Below, piece by piece: positions 1-11,342 of a DNA stretch of 64,000 nt. The notes under the pieces were generated by a model. It made no database searches. It was given only the letters and a program-made list of their open reading frames with translations, and had not been told where the DNA came from. Source of the DNA: Ailanthus altissimus (taxonomy: Eukaryota > Streptophyta > Magnoliopsida > Sapindales > Simaroubaceae); the NCBI GenBank assembly GCA_946807835.1, contig OX327704.1:4092001-4156000 (forward strand), written 5' to 3'. A program made the position numbers and the translations under genes. Numbering within the stretch: position 1 is the stretch's first letter; each line of letters begins with the position of its first letter.

Positions 1-1357
1 AGAAAATTAACAAGATACCAGAAAATTCAAAATTAACTTTAAGCATGACAATCAAGTGTAGGACTTGATTGTGATTCATACAGGAATTGTGATTCATACA
101 GAAATTGTTCTTATTGGTTGTAAAAGAGTTTACGCACGGAAGTGTGGGCTCAAAAGAGGTAAGAATCTTTAAAACCCTATTGACGTAAAAGATTACCCTC
201 AATGGTTTGGGATCGATTATGATGAAACCTTTCACCAATAAATATGCTAACGTTAATTCAAATTTTTGTTAGATATTGTAGTATACTAAACTCTTCATTT
301 TGATGAGATAATCAGATAATCTAATTTCATAAGAATGAAGAGAAAGCATGTGTGTTCAGAAGAGGTAGTGGGAGCATAAATTATCTTTCTAATTCTCTAT
401 ATATAAACATACTCATCGTCAGTCACAATGATAATGATATGTTATAAGTTAATCAGTTAAGAGTTAACTGAGTAAGAACATCTTCATAAAAGATGGTAGA
501 CGTTTCCTGTATACTAGGTATAAGGCGTTACACAGATAGAGTTAGGAAGTAGAGGACTCCCCAAATCTCCGTACATAGACTAAGTCCTGTAAAGATACAA
601 TTTTAATTACTAACAAATAGTTAATGTATCTTTCAGACATGGCATTCATCTTTCTAAGAGGAAGTGTCCTCAAGTAGAAAATAAAAAAGTTAGAGTGTCT
701 AATGTATAATATACATCAACCAGAGGTAGCTTGATGTATATCATGTTATGTACGAGTCCTGTATTATGATGGCTGTAAGTGTTATGAGTCGGCATTAGTT
801 TCATCTAAGTAACGACCATTGAATAGTCGTGAAACATATCCAAGTTATTCCTGAGAGGTATGAAGGATAAGTTTCTAATTTATGAAGAAAATTGCTTATG
901 AATGAGAGGATACGTAGAATCAGACTTCTAATCTAATCCGGATGATAGAGAATCTACATCTGATTATGTACTTCTTCTCAACGGTATTAAACTTGTAGCA
1001 TAAGCGCAATTCAAATGTCCACATTTAGTTCTACCATAAAGGTAGAAAATGTTGCAGCTTGAAAAGCCTAAAAGGAATTTATGTGGATATTCAAGTTAGT
1101 TGCAGAGCTCACAATAAGTTCTAAGCTCACTGAATCCTATCACATTATAATGCAACATCAATGGGGTAACTGCTCAAGCTGAGATACCATATAATTAAAT
1201 GTATCTTGGCTAATGAAGATATATAAAAATCTAGGAAACATCCACACAGATTAAAGTAACCCACTTCCTAAAGCCTTAACTCCTAAAGTGTTTGAGAAAC
1301 ATGTAAAGTCAATGAATATTAAATACCATCATGAATGGCACTAGAGCAAGTGGAAGT
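1..1357 (+). pseudogene. Decayed Ty1/copia pol (reverse transcriptase to RNase H end)
   Basis: This is the 3' part of a copia polyprotein gene and it enters from outside the window. Position 60-140 matches in order the stretch at 6064-6140 that encodes an RT start like VWDLV..P..I.LIGCKG. The segment at 830-900 parallels the sequence at 6890-6940 encoding the KHILRYLEGTKDKFL type region. The stretch at 1320-1357 is the usual end of a copia polyprotein gene followed by a purine-rich tract (agcaagtggaag) just before the LTR. All frames are interrupted by stops and indels, so it is non-functional. It is homologous to the copy at 4628-7424, but both are too eroded to date. Confidence 0.7.
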
Positions 1358-2915
1358 TGTTGAGATTTGTACTTACGTGCCATCCCATTTTGTATAAATA
1401 TATAAGGATAGTATTTATACAATTATCATTTCTAATAAAATCGTTAATATTATTTATTATTAAATAGTAAGATGCTTGTAACGTTTCAAACATTGTATGA
1501 TCTGAAGGAGTTCAGATCTAGTTTAAAGGAGTTTAGATCAGTACTAAGAGTTAACAGTACTAATAGTTAGAAGTACTAAGAGTTAGTAGTGCTAAGAGTT
1601 AGTGATGCTAAGAGTTAGCATGTTCATATAGTTAGCGAAATCTAAGAAGTTAGAACCTTGTTTGAAATGGGACAATGACCTGAGAATATATTAGTAATGA
1701 AATAGCTGCAAGGAGTTACAGATGGTGCTAGAAATTGTCATTATGCAAGTATGTTTTCAAACACAATGTTTCTGATCTAATTTCATCGATGCAGGTCTAT
1801 CGGTGGAACCCATTAATATAGATTAGTGTATGTCTATATCTGGATGGTGCAGATGGCTAGTCTTAGCAAACCATGAGCTTAGTAGGAAGCTCATATAGAG
1901 GCTCACGAGGACCTCCAATAAACATGTCATGAAGCCGTCAATTGAAGGTCTTCTGATTTGAATACTATTTGTGGTCTTTTGACCTGAGCGTCACCGTGGG
2001 CTTGTGAGTGATCTACCATGTTTTGGTTCCACAAATGTTGGAAACCTTTCATGGTCTGACCGCTGGGTGTCACTGGGTATGGTCCGATGCTCATGGAGTC
2101 CGGTGTGCGTAGATATGGGATCCATCAGCTCATATGAGTGGGTTGTATATCCTGATGCTCCGACATTGTATTTCAGAAAGTCTTATGGCCACAAGCATAA
2201 ACCTCAGAAAATATATTCCGAATGAATAAACATTATCACAAAAGTGTTTGTGGATATTGTTTAATAAAATATAAATCTAAAGATAAGTTCATGATTGAGC
2301 AAATAGAGAATTGACGGTGATGATTTATATCTCTACTCTTTAAAGATATAAATGATGAAAAGATTATACGAATATGCAATAACCTCAACTTGCATGGTCT
2401 AACACGCTGATTTGTAATATCCGTAACGTGTGTGTGGGGCATCGTTCACGGACGTATGGACGAGCTCTATATGATAAATTAGGTGTGGACCTAAAGAGTC
2501 TCATAATATGAAGTGTACCCGTTGCGCACTGGGGTAGCAAATTTGATTGAATAATTCGATCCAATAAATTTTAGCAAAATAGAACGGTTGTTTCGGGATC
2601 CCTCGGATTATACATTTGTCAAGATTTAATTGTTAAGTATATCACTTAATTAATTAACAAGGGTTATTAATTAATAGGATGTTGACAAATGGCACAATTT
2701 GGTCCATGATTTAATTTGACCTTAGTTTTACCATTTAACCTTGGTAGTAAAAACTAGAAAGATAAAAAGTAATTATTCAAAAATGTTTTGAATAATTAAA
2801 TTTTATATTATTAGATAATAATAAAATAAATTTATCATGGCATTATATTTTAATACAATGAGGGGCCTAGATATTGGCCATTTATTTATTCAATATAATT
2901 AAAGTAATTAGATTT
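1358..2915 (+). repeat. Long copia LTR, copy 1 (3' end truncated or diverged)
   Basis: The LTR begins TGTTGAGATTTG directly after the polypurine-like tract of the pol remnant. From about 1748 to 2910 it aligns almost base for base with 11343-12550 and more loosely with 7800-10600. Shared blocks include the GGTCTGACCGCTGGGTGTC region, the CATATGAGTGGGTTGTATAT region and the ACGTGTGTGTGGGGCATCGTTC region. Near 2915 the alignment with copy 3 stops, so the true 3' end is not visible here. Short ORFs at 2004-2225 and 2236-2442 lie inside it and recur in copy 3; they are not genes. Confidence 0.7.
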
Positions 2916-3560
2916 ATTAGGTAACTTTTAACTGTTCTTTGCTACAGTGTTTTGGAACAGTGTTTTAAACAGTATTTTAAGAATAATTTTACATGTGTAG
3001 ATTTATGAGATGTAGTGATAAAAGTTATCAGTCTACATTATAAATTGGGGTTTATGAGATGCAGTGATAAAGAGTTATCTGTCTGCATTATAAACCAGAA
3101 TTAATTTTTCTATGTTGTAACCACAATGGGATCTCTACTGGTGGGGGTTAGTTATGCTTGCATAGAAAAATTAATTAGTTGAGAATCCCCTTCCTAGGAG
3201 AATGGAGAGCTAGATACAAAAATCTCTCTTAATCAGATTGAAAGATATTACATTATAGATAATATTTTATTCAGATCCGTTTTGCAATACGGTGTTAGAC
3301 GAGTCACGTCAGCCTTTTCTTAATATTGCTACAGCGTGAGGGACTTGGTCAATTGGGCTTGGACTATATCGGTTAAACATGAGATGAGTCAAATATATGT
3401 GAAAGTATTGCCCAATATTGCTACAGCATGAGGGTAGTATCGGTAGCATATTTTTGATCATTGACAAGTTAATCTGGAATACACTCTTCCAATATTGCTA
3501 TAGCGTAAGGATAAGGTGTATTTAGGATCAAGTGGTAAGAGTTGCATGAGATGCAATTGA
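2916..3560 (+). repeat. LTR-adjacent low-copy repeats
   Basis: No coding potential was seen. There are two tandem copies of a 45-50 bp block (around 3000-3046 and 3051-3107; core GATTTATGAGATG.AGTGATAAA) and three dispersed copies of AATATTGCTACAGCGTGAGG-like sequence at 3322, 3414 and 3491. This probably belongs to the LTR or leader of the neighbouring copia remnant, but no boundary could be fixed. Confidence 0.4.
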
Positions 3561-4627
3561 CAAATGTTCTCTATGATACAATATTTCTATATCTTATAAT
3601 TAAGTGCAAGTATACACTATCGTATGCAAGTAATAAAGGGACTAAATAGTCGGATGTCGAACCTACAGGGATATTTCTTCTTTTTAACCAATTACTAAAA
3701 TTATGTCTTCCTAATAATTATTCAGAAAAATAAAAATCTAAGAATGAATGTTGAAAATATAAAAGTAAAAACACAATGCAAAGAGACTTAGGTGATAGTA
3801 ATATAGAGAAAACCTAGGATTAATACTATCCCTCAAATATGCTTTCTAATAATTAATCTTCTAATATTTAACTCCCTTAGTCTTTGTTATTGATCAAGAC
3901 ATTAATGTATTCACAAGCCTTTTCCAAGGTCATGCAAGTACACCTTAATTTATCAAATACCTATATTCCTATGGTACTTGTAATAAATTAAGATTCATTA
4001 AGATTAAGTCTTATTTATCATACATGCCAATTAGGTATATTCCTATCCTAAGTTGAAACATGAATATGCAACATTGAATGTTACTCTACAATCATGCATC
4101 AAATTACATAGGTCTAAATATTATGATTCCTCTTCCGAGTTTATCAACAATATTACCAATTCATTCACCATATATTAGCCAGATATATTAAAGCATTAAG
4201 ATCAAGTAATTTAAATATCAAAGAACTAAGTTTATTAAATATTAAAAAGATATGGCAATTAAGCACACATATTGAGTTCAAGTATTAACCCTAGAAAATA
4301 AGTTTAGTTCATAGCTAAAAGAGAACAGCAGTAAAAATAATAATAAATCATGATACAATTAATAGCAAACCGATATAGACGTCGAATTGCTCTTAATTGC
4401 GCTGTGTAAGATACTCTTGATGCCGAAGAACGCCTTGAGTCTCCCTCTAAAGTTGCTTCAATTAAACTCCTATTGCTCTCCAAGACTCGTGCTCTATATT
4501 CTTGGTGATCTTCAATTGCTCTAGGTTGTTCTCGGATGATTCTTGGATGTTGGATGAATAAAAAGAGTATGACCCTCTTTACTCTGGGTGCTTCATTGTC
4601 TACTCCAAGTATATCTGGTGAGACCGG
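3561..4627. repeat. Unclassified dispersed-repeat segment, probably LTR or leader derived
   Basis: AT-rich non-coding sequence. Its start (GCAAGTATACACTATCGTATG followed within about 40 bp by GTCGAACCTACAGGG) resembles a motif pair common in plant LTR retrotransposons; this is from general knowledge, not a search. The open frame on the minus strand at 4304-4669 has no recognisable domain and is probably chance. Confidence 0.3.
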
Positions 4628-7424
4628 ATGTTTAAGAGAGAAGAAGATAAGGCATATACTCAGGATCAATCCTCAGAGGCAATATTCATCCAAAGATCAA
4701 TAAGAGGGCATGTAGATGAAAAATGTTTTCACTATAGTAAGGTTGGATATTGGAAATCCCTCTACCCTAGAAACCTTATTATTGTTAGGAAGACTCCCAC
4801 AGGTTTGTGTTTGACAAACATAGACATTTCTAGGGCATTTGATGTTAGTTCAAGCTGGGTATGAGATACTGCAAGTCCCTCTCATATTTGCAAGATGTTA
4901 TAGGGATTGAGAGAGACTACAATGCAACAGCTAATAGAAGTAAAGTTGAGAGTAAGAAATGGTGATTTCTTGCAGGTCTAAGGTGTTGGGCAACTTAACT
5001 AACTTCTTGTATGTAATACAACAGTTATATTGCATAATAAATATAATATATTATTAGCTGAATGTCAATTAATTAATCGACATTATATATAATTAAAAAT
5101 GTATATAGATCGGAATCCCTAAATGATACGGAGCTGTGGTATTTATATTTAAGTCATATAGGCATGAGACACTTATCCGTCTGGTTAAGGATGGTTAAAT
5201 TCTTAATCTGACCATAAAGACTTAACTAGTTTATGAATAATGTATTCACGGAGATGACTAAAAATACCAGAATGTGTGTCACATCCCTTCGATTAGATCA
5301 AGGTAGTGAGTATATTAACAGCAAATTTTTCGTTTGTTTAAGGAAGAATGAGATTCTCACTCATTATAGTCCTCCGGGTTATCTATAACATAATGATGTT
5401 TTAATAAGGAGGAATAAGATTTTATTATATATTGTTCGATTGATAATGAGTGTTACCGATCTATATCTGTGGGTATCTGCTTCAAATACAACTACTTATT
5501 AAATAGAGTTCCATCAGAAAATGTTCCTTCCATTCCATATGTGATACAAAAAGGAAGAAAGCCGTATCTTAAATTAGTTAAAACTTGGGGTTGTCCTACC
5601 TACGTAAAGTTACGCAGTAGGGTATCTTATTTTGTAAGAGTTATTTAGCAAGATAGACATCACCCAAGAGGTACAAGTATAGGTTCATTATGTATCCTAT
5701 GAATTTCAATAGGATACTAGTTCTATGATTAAGAGAAGCGAAATGTGTTCGTTTCTCGGTATACTACTATTCTAGAGAAAGAGTTTCTTATGGATCGTGG
5801 GAATCATAGCAAGATTGAGCTTGGTAAAGTCAATCTAGAAATCACTGAACCAAGGATGGGAACTCAAGCTCAATTAAGCAGTGGCCTTTTAGCACACTCC
5901 AAATGGGTTTGAAAAGATGTCTAGGTCACCTTTTAGGTATGGTTGATACCTGAAGGTGAACTTGGAGTTTTCTTGGTAGAAGAAAATCATCCTTGACCTA
6001 TAGGGAGTTGATGTTGGTCATTGATTCGAAAAACAGCAAGAAGCCATAAAAAAAAATTGACTATATGCATCAGAATCAAGTCTGGGACTTGGTTAAGCTA
6101 CCTGTGAGAATTGTTCTCATTGGTTGTAAAGGGTTTACAAAGAGGTAGTGGGAACTAGATGGAAGGTGAGTCCTTCTAGGCTTGGTATTGGTTTTAGAAA
6201 GGTAATCCTCAGTGATTTGGGATTAATTAAGAGGAAACCATTCGACCAATATTAATGTAAAGTCAATTAGTATTTTATTGGCTCTTGCAACATATTATGA
6301 CTTTGAAGTTTGGCATATGGATGTAAGGAAGGTATTCTGGAATGGATATCTCAAGTAAGAGATATTCATAGAATAACCTGAAAGTTTTATGTCCAGCCAG
6401 ACTTCTGGTCCAGTGTGTATGAAAGGTCAGGGGGGATGATAGTCTTCTTGATGCTCTTTGTTGATGACATACTGGTCATTAGAAATAATGTCAGTATGTT
6501 ATAATCGGTCACAAGTAACTTGTAAGAATTTCTCCATAAAGGATTTAGGAGAGGCTTCCTTTATACTAGGTATAAAGCTTTATAAAGATAGAGCTATGAA
6601 GCTTATAGGACTCTCTCAAATCATTTCACATCAATAGTGTCTAAATGGGTACAGTTAGTTAACTATGAGATAGTTAACGTATCTTATAGACCTGATGTTC
6701 ATCTTTCAAAGAGAATGTCTCTTCAAATAAAAGATTAGAAAGTTAGAGTGTCTGACGTATCAGATACATCATCTCTTCAGAGCTTGATGTATGTTGTAAT
6801 GTGTTTGAGACCTAAGATCAGTTTAACTGTAAGAGTTACGAGCAAGTTTCAGTCTGACCCAGGTGACTTCCATTTAATGGTAGTCAAACATATCCTGAGG
6901 TACCTTGAGGGTACAAAGGATAAGTTTCTCAAATATAGAAAAGTAGCTTACAAATGAGAAGACGCACAGAGTCAGACTTCTAGTTTAACCTAGACGATAG
7001 AGAGTTTACATCTGGGAATGTACTCATTTTCTATAGTACTAAGTGAGTTGGAATTACACCAAACTAGGATTCACTGCTAATTTAGATTGGCGGAGCGGAA
7101 GCGACAATGAGGATTCATAGGTTTATCACTGGTCTTAAAAGAGTTCCAAGACAGATGGATCCTATCACATAAGTTTGCAATAAAACTAAAGCCATTGTAT
7201 AAGCCAATGTGCTAAGAGGACACTAGTACTCTAATCATGATGAGATGAGTCTTACATGACTAGAGAAATCTTGACTTAAAGAGATGTGATTATTTGTAGA
7301 AGTATTCTATAAATAATTTAGCAGACCCACTTTCTGAGGCCATGACTCTAAAAGTGTTTATGAAACACGTAGAGTTTATGTGTATAAGATGCCATTAGGA
7401 ATGGCACTAGAGCAAGTGAAAGAT
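4628..7424 (+). pseudogene. Decayed Ty1/copia gag-pol, second copy
   Basis: Domains appear in canonical copia order on the plus strand. A degraded gag zinc knuckle lies near 4718-4765 (CFHYSKVGYWKSLYP, two zinc ligands lost). A protease active-site relic lies near 4866 (SSWV, stop, DTASPSHIC, where D[TS]G is expected). An eroded integrase stretch follows (GSEYIN-like near 5302). RT begins near 6064 with WDLVKLPV...LIGCKGF, and the YVDD-box equivalent FVDDILVI is near 6460. The longest open piece, 6748-6957, encodes SSLQSLMYVVMCLRPKISLTV and VKHILRYLEGTKDKFLKY, the end of copia RT. Stops and frameshifts are frequent and the gag N-terminus is missing. It ends at a polypurine-like tract before the LTR at 7425. 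Confidence 0.8.
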
Positions 7425-7969
7425 TGTTAGGGTCAGTGCTTACGTGTCATCCCTAAATGTACAAATACTTGTGTATTTATACAAGTGTACATTCCCATTA
7501 AATCGCTAATACCGATTTATATGGTATTATGCATGTAATGTTGCAGACATTGTAGATCTGAAGGAGTTCGGATTAGATCTAAAAGAGTTTAGATAAGGGC
7601 TCATAGATAGCCACGCTGAGAGATATAAATATTAAATGTTAGCACAGCTAAGTGTTAGCTGGTTATAATACTCAGCAGATCTAAGAGTTAGAGTCTTGTT
7701 TGTAATGGGACATAAACCTGGGAGTATACTATTAACTGCATAGTTGCAAGAGTTGCAATCGGGTGCCAGAAAATGCTAGTTGCACAAGTATGTTCTCGAA
7801 TACTTGTCCCTGATCTATTTCTGCCGATGCAGGTCTGTCGGTGGATACTTTTAATATAGCTCAATATATGTCGTACCTATAGGGTATAGATAGTCGTTCC
7901 TAGCTGACTGTGAACTTGGAGCTCGTATTGACATATGGGTATCCAGTTAGAACTAGATATGGGACAGAC

Positions 7970-9791
7970 TAGGGATGGCAAAAAAATCCGCAAACTCACT
8001 AAAACCCGCCCGCATTAGGAAGGATTTGGTAAGGTTTAAAGCGGGTTTGGTACGGGTTTGATATACAAAATTAAAACTCGCAATGAATTTGGTACGGGTA
8101 TGGTTTTGGTGAAAAATTCGCGGATACCTGCAGCGGGTATCCGCACATACTACATTTAAAAAACATATTAAGAAAAATAAATATATGAGTTAATTGTTTT
8201 TGCATTTATTTTTATCTCACATCAAAAAGTCTAAATTTGATTTAACGTTATTCATACCATTCAATAAAAATAAATAAAATTAGTTCAAAGTAACTAATGA
8301 TTGTAATTGAAATTAAAAATAAATTATATAATTTAACATAATTGAAATTTGATTTGGAATTATAACATTTAACGTAATTGAAATTGTAATTATAATTAAA
8401 ATTAAACATTTAATGCAATTGAAATTGGAAATGAAATTAGATTTAAAATGATAACATTTAATGTAATTGAAATTGAAATTGGATTTGAAATTATAACATT
8501 TAACACAAGAATTATAATTTTTAATGTAAATAAAATTAGAATTAGAATTAAAATTAAAATATTTAACGCAATTAAAATTAGATTTGAAATTATAACATTT
8601 GACTAACAAAATTGGAATTATAATTATAACAATTTAATGTAACTGAAATCAAAATTTGATTTAGAGTTATGACATTTAACGTAATTAAAATCGAAATTGA
8701 ATTTAAAATTATGACATTTAACGTAATTGAAATTGAAATTGAAATTGGAAATGAAATTATAGTATTTAATGTAATTAAAATAAAAATTAGATTTAGAATT
8801 ATAATATTTAATGTAATTAAAATTGAAATTGAATTTCGAATTATAACATTTAACATAATTGAATTCAATATTCGAATCAATATTATAATATTTAACGTAA
8901 TTAAAATCAAAATTGAAACTAGAATTATAATAGTCAACGTAATAAAATTCGAAATTAAATTTTAAATTATAATATTTAACGTATTAAAATTAAAAATTAG
9001 AATTGAAATTATAAAATTTAATATAATTAAAATTGAAATTCGGTTTAGAATTATAACATAAGTGAAATTAAAATTGAAATTAAAATTATAATATTTTAAC
9101 GTAATTGAAATCAAAATTGGAATAAGAATTATAATATTTAACATAATTGATATTAAAATTATAATTATAATTATAACATTAACGTAATTAAAATCGAAAT
9201 TAGATTTGGAGTTATAATATTTAACGTAATTGAAATCAAAATTAGATTTAGAATTATAATATTTAACGTAATTGAAATCGAAATTGGATTTAAAATTATA
9301 ATATTTAATGTAATTAAAATAAAATTAAAATTAAAATTAAAATATTTAACGTAATTAAAATTATAACATTTATCGTAATTAAAATCGAGATTAGATTTGA
9401 AAGTATAACATTTAATGTAATTAAAATTAAAATTAAAGTTAAAATTATAACATTTAATGTAATTATAATTAAAATTGAAGTTAAAATTATAACATTTAAT
9501 GTATATAAAATTGGAAGTATAATTGATATTATTTTAATTACTATAATTTAAAAAAATTTAATTAAATTAATATTATAATTTTATTTTTTATTATATTAAT
9601 TCAAAACCCGCTTAAAATTCACAAATAACTCATTGCGGGTTTGGCAATAAGTACAATCCCGCAAGTGCGAGTTTGGTAACAGTTCTCCAAACCCGCAACG
9701 GGTTTGGGAAGGATATGGTATTTTATTTTTTAAGCGGATATGGATATGGTATTTGAGGTATCCGTCCCAAACCCGCCCGCTGTCATCCCTA
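7970..9791. mobile_element. Non-autonomous hAT-like transposon carrying a minisatellite
   Basis: The ends are inverted: TAGGGATGGCA at 7970-7980 and TGTCATCCCTA at 9781-9791 (one mismatch). The flanks are GGACAGAC (7962-7969) and AGACAGAC (9792-9799), an 8-bp duplication with one mismatch. Eight-bp TSDs and TAGGGATG-type termini are typical of the hAT superfamily. Both subterminal regions are rich in GCGGGTTTGG / ACCCGC motifs (8003-8150 and 9605-9780), the kind of subterminal repeats hAT transposases bind. No transposase is encoded; the interior is a 42-bp tandem array. It was mobilised, if at all, in trans. It sits inside copia LTR copy 2, so it is younger than that LTR. Confidence 0.8.
8287..9530. 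repeat. AT-rich 42-bp minisatellite (about 29 copies)
   Basis: Degenerate tandem units with core ATTATAACATTTAACGTAAT followed by TGAAATTGAAATTgGATTTAGA-type sequence. The period is close to 42 bp, that is 14 codons, so several frames stay open on both strands and translate into monotonous repeats (for example FNVIKIEIEFRII on plus, TLNVIILN on minus). These open frames (8313-8609, 8590-8937, 8669-8965, 8962-9144) are artefacts of a period divisible by three and a scarcity of stop triplets, not genes. Confidence 0.85.
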
Positions 9792-11342
9792 AGACAGACT
9801 CACGAAGGCCTTTGATAGACATCCTATATAGACCATCAACAAATGGTCCTCTCGAGTTGAGTAGTATACGTGGTCCTTTAACCTGAGTGCCATGGTGGGC
9901 TTGTAAGTGATCCACCATGCTTTGATTCCACGCATATCACAAACCTTTTATGGTGTGACCGCTGGATGTCGCTGAGTATGATCAGATGCTTATGGAGTCT
10001 GGTGTGTACAGATACGGGATCCGTCAGCTCGTATAGAGAGTTTGATATCTAGATGTTTCGAGACTGTATCTCAAAAATTCTTGTGGCCACAAGTATCAAT
10101 CCCAAGAAAGAGTTTCGTCAGGGTAGAACAATATGGCAAAAGAGTTTGCGCATATTGTTCAGTGAGATATAAGTCTGGAGATAAGATATCGATGAGCAAA
10201 ATGGGATTTGATGGTGATAATCTATATCCCTGCACATCCAAGATATCATGACGGAAGGACTATACATATGCGTTGTAACCTCAACTTGATGGTTCAACGC
10301 GCTGATTTGTAATATCTGTGACGTGTGCGTAGGGTATTGCTCACAGACTCATAGAATAGTTCCTTTTGACGAATCGAGCGTAGAACCTAGAGAGTCCCGC
10401 GATATGAAGTGTACTCGTTGTGCACTAGGGCAGCGTGCTGGATTAAATTGTTTAATCCAGCAATATTCAGCACTACCACAGAAACGCGTGCGTGTCTATA
10501 TTTAAGTGTTAAATACGACAATTAGTCAATAATTATTATTTACTAATTGTATAATGACACGTAGCGTATTGTGGACCCTAAGTTGAGTTTACCCAAGTGT
10601 AAGATTTGGTGAGACCCACTAGAAGTGAACTTAATAACTATTTATAAGGGGCAAAATGATTATTTCTATTTTAATTATTTAATTGTTAAATAATCAAATA
10701 TCTCTCTTTTTATATTATATAATATATTATTATATTATTATTTATATTTTATTTATATATTATATTATATATTAAAATTTTAATATATAAATAAGAAAGA
10801 GAGAAAGAGAGAGAGGTGTGTGAATTTGGGCAAATTTTGCCCGAGAAATAGAAAGCCGAAATGGAAAGAAAGAGAGAAGAAAGAAGAAGAAGAAGAGAAA
10901 AGGAAAAAAAATAGGAAAAAATTACATTGTTTCATTTTCTCTATGGTTCCATTTGAAGCAATGGTGGATTACTTTAAATTCTCCATTTCTTATCCTTTTG
11001 GAGAAAATGATATAAACACACACCTGGTCATTTTGGGGATTAAGAGTTAATCCCAGGCTGAATATCAGGTTGCTGTTCTAGCTCATCAAGTCCACCGAGT
11101 TGGTGACTAGAACTGCACACGAGTTAGTCTCTATGTAGACTCTAGGAATATACGTATATAACGTTATGCGTTGAGGTGAATTCTTAACCTTTCTAATATA
11201 TTAATGTAATTAATATATTTATTTATTGTGTTTATTGCATGTTTCACGCTTCCGTTGGATTTAAATTCGTATATGATACGTATTTAGGCAATAGACACAA
11301 TTACACATGCATACACCCATATGTATATTAGATCCGCCAACA

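Larger units (their letters stand above)
7425..11342 (+). repeat. Long copia LTR, copy 2, interrupted by a hAT-like insertion
   Basis: It starts TGTTAGGGTCAGTG right after the pol remnant and ends GATCCGCCAACA at 11342. Removing the 1822-bp insertion (7970-9791) and one target duplication leaves about 2.1 kb. Sequence before the insertion matches copy 1 at 1380-1850, and sequence after it matches copy 1 from about 1895 on. A purine-rich leader at 10790-10925 lies in the downstream part. The ORFs at 10042-10251, 10323-10505 and 10820-11050 are in LTR sequence and are not genes. Confidence 0.7.

Noticed and set aside
4304..4669. 121-aa minus-strand frame as a possible gene
   Set aside because: It overlaps the start of a copia gag remnant on the other strand, lies in dispersed-repeat sequence and has no recognisable motif.
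8313..9530. CRISPR-like array or repeat protein in the 42-bp repeats
   Set aside because: There are no unique spacers; the repeats are contiguous and degenerate, as in a minisatellite, and the DNA is plant nuclear.
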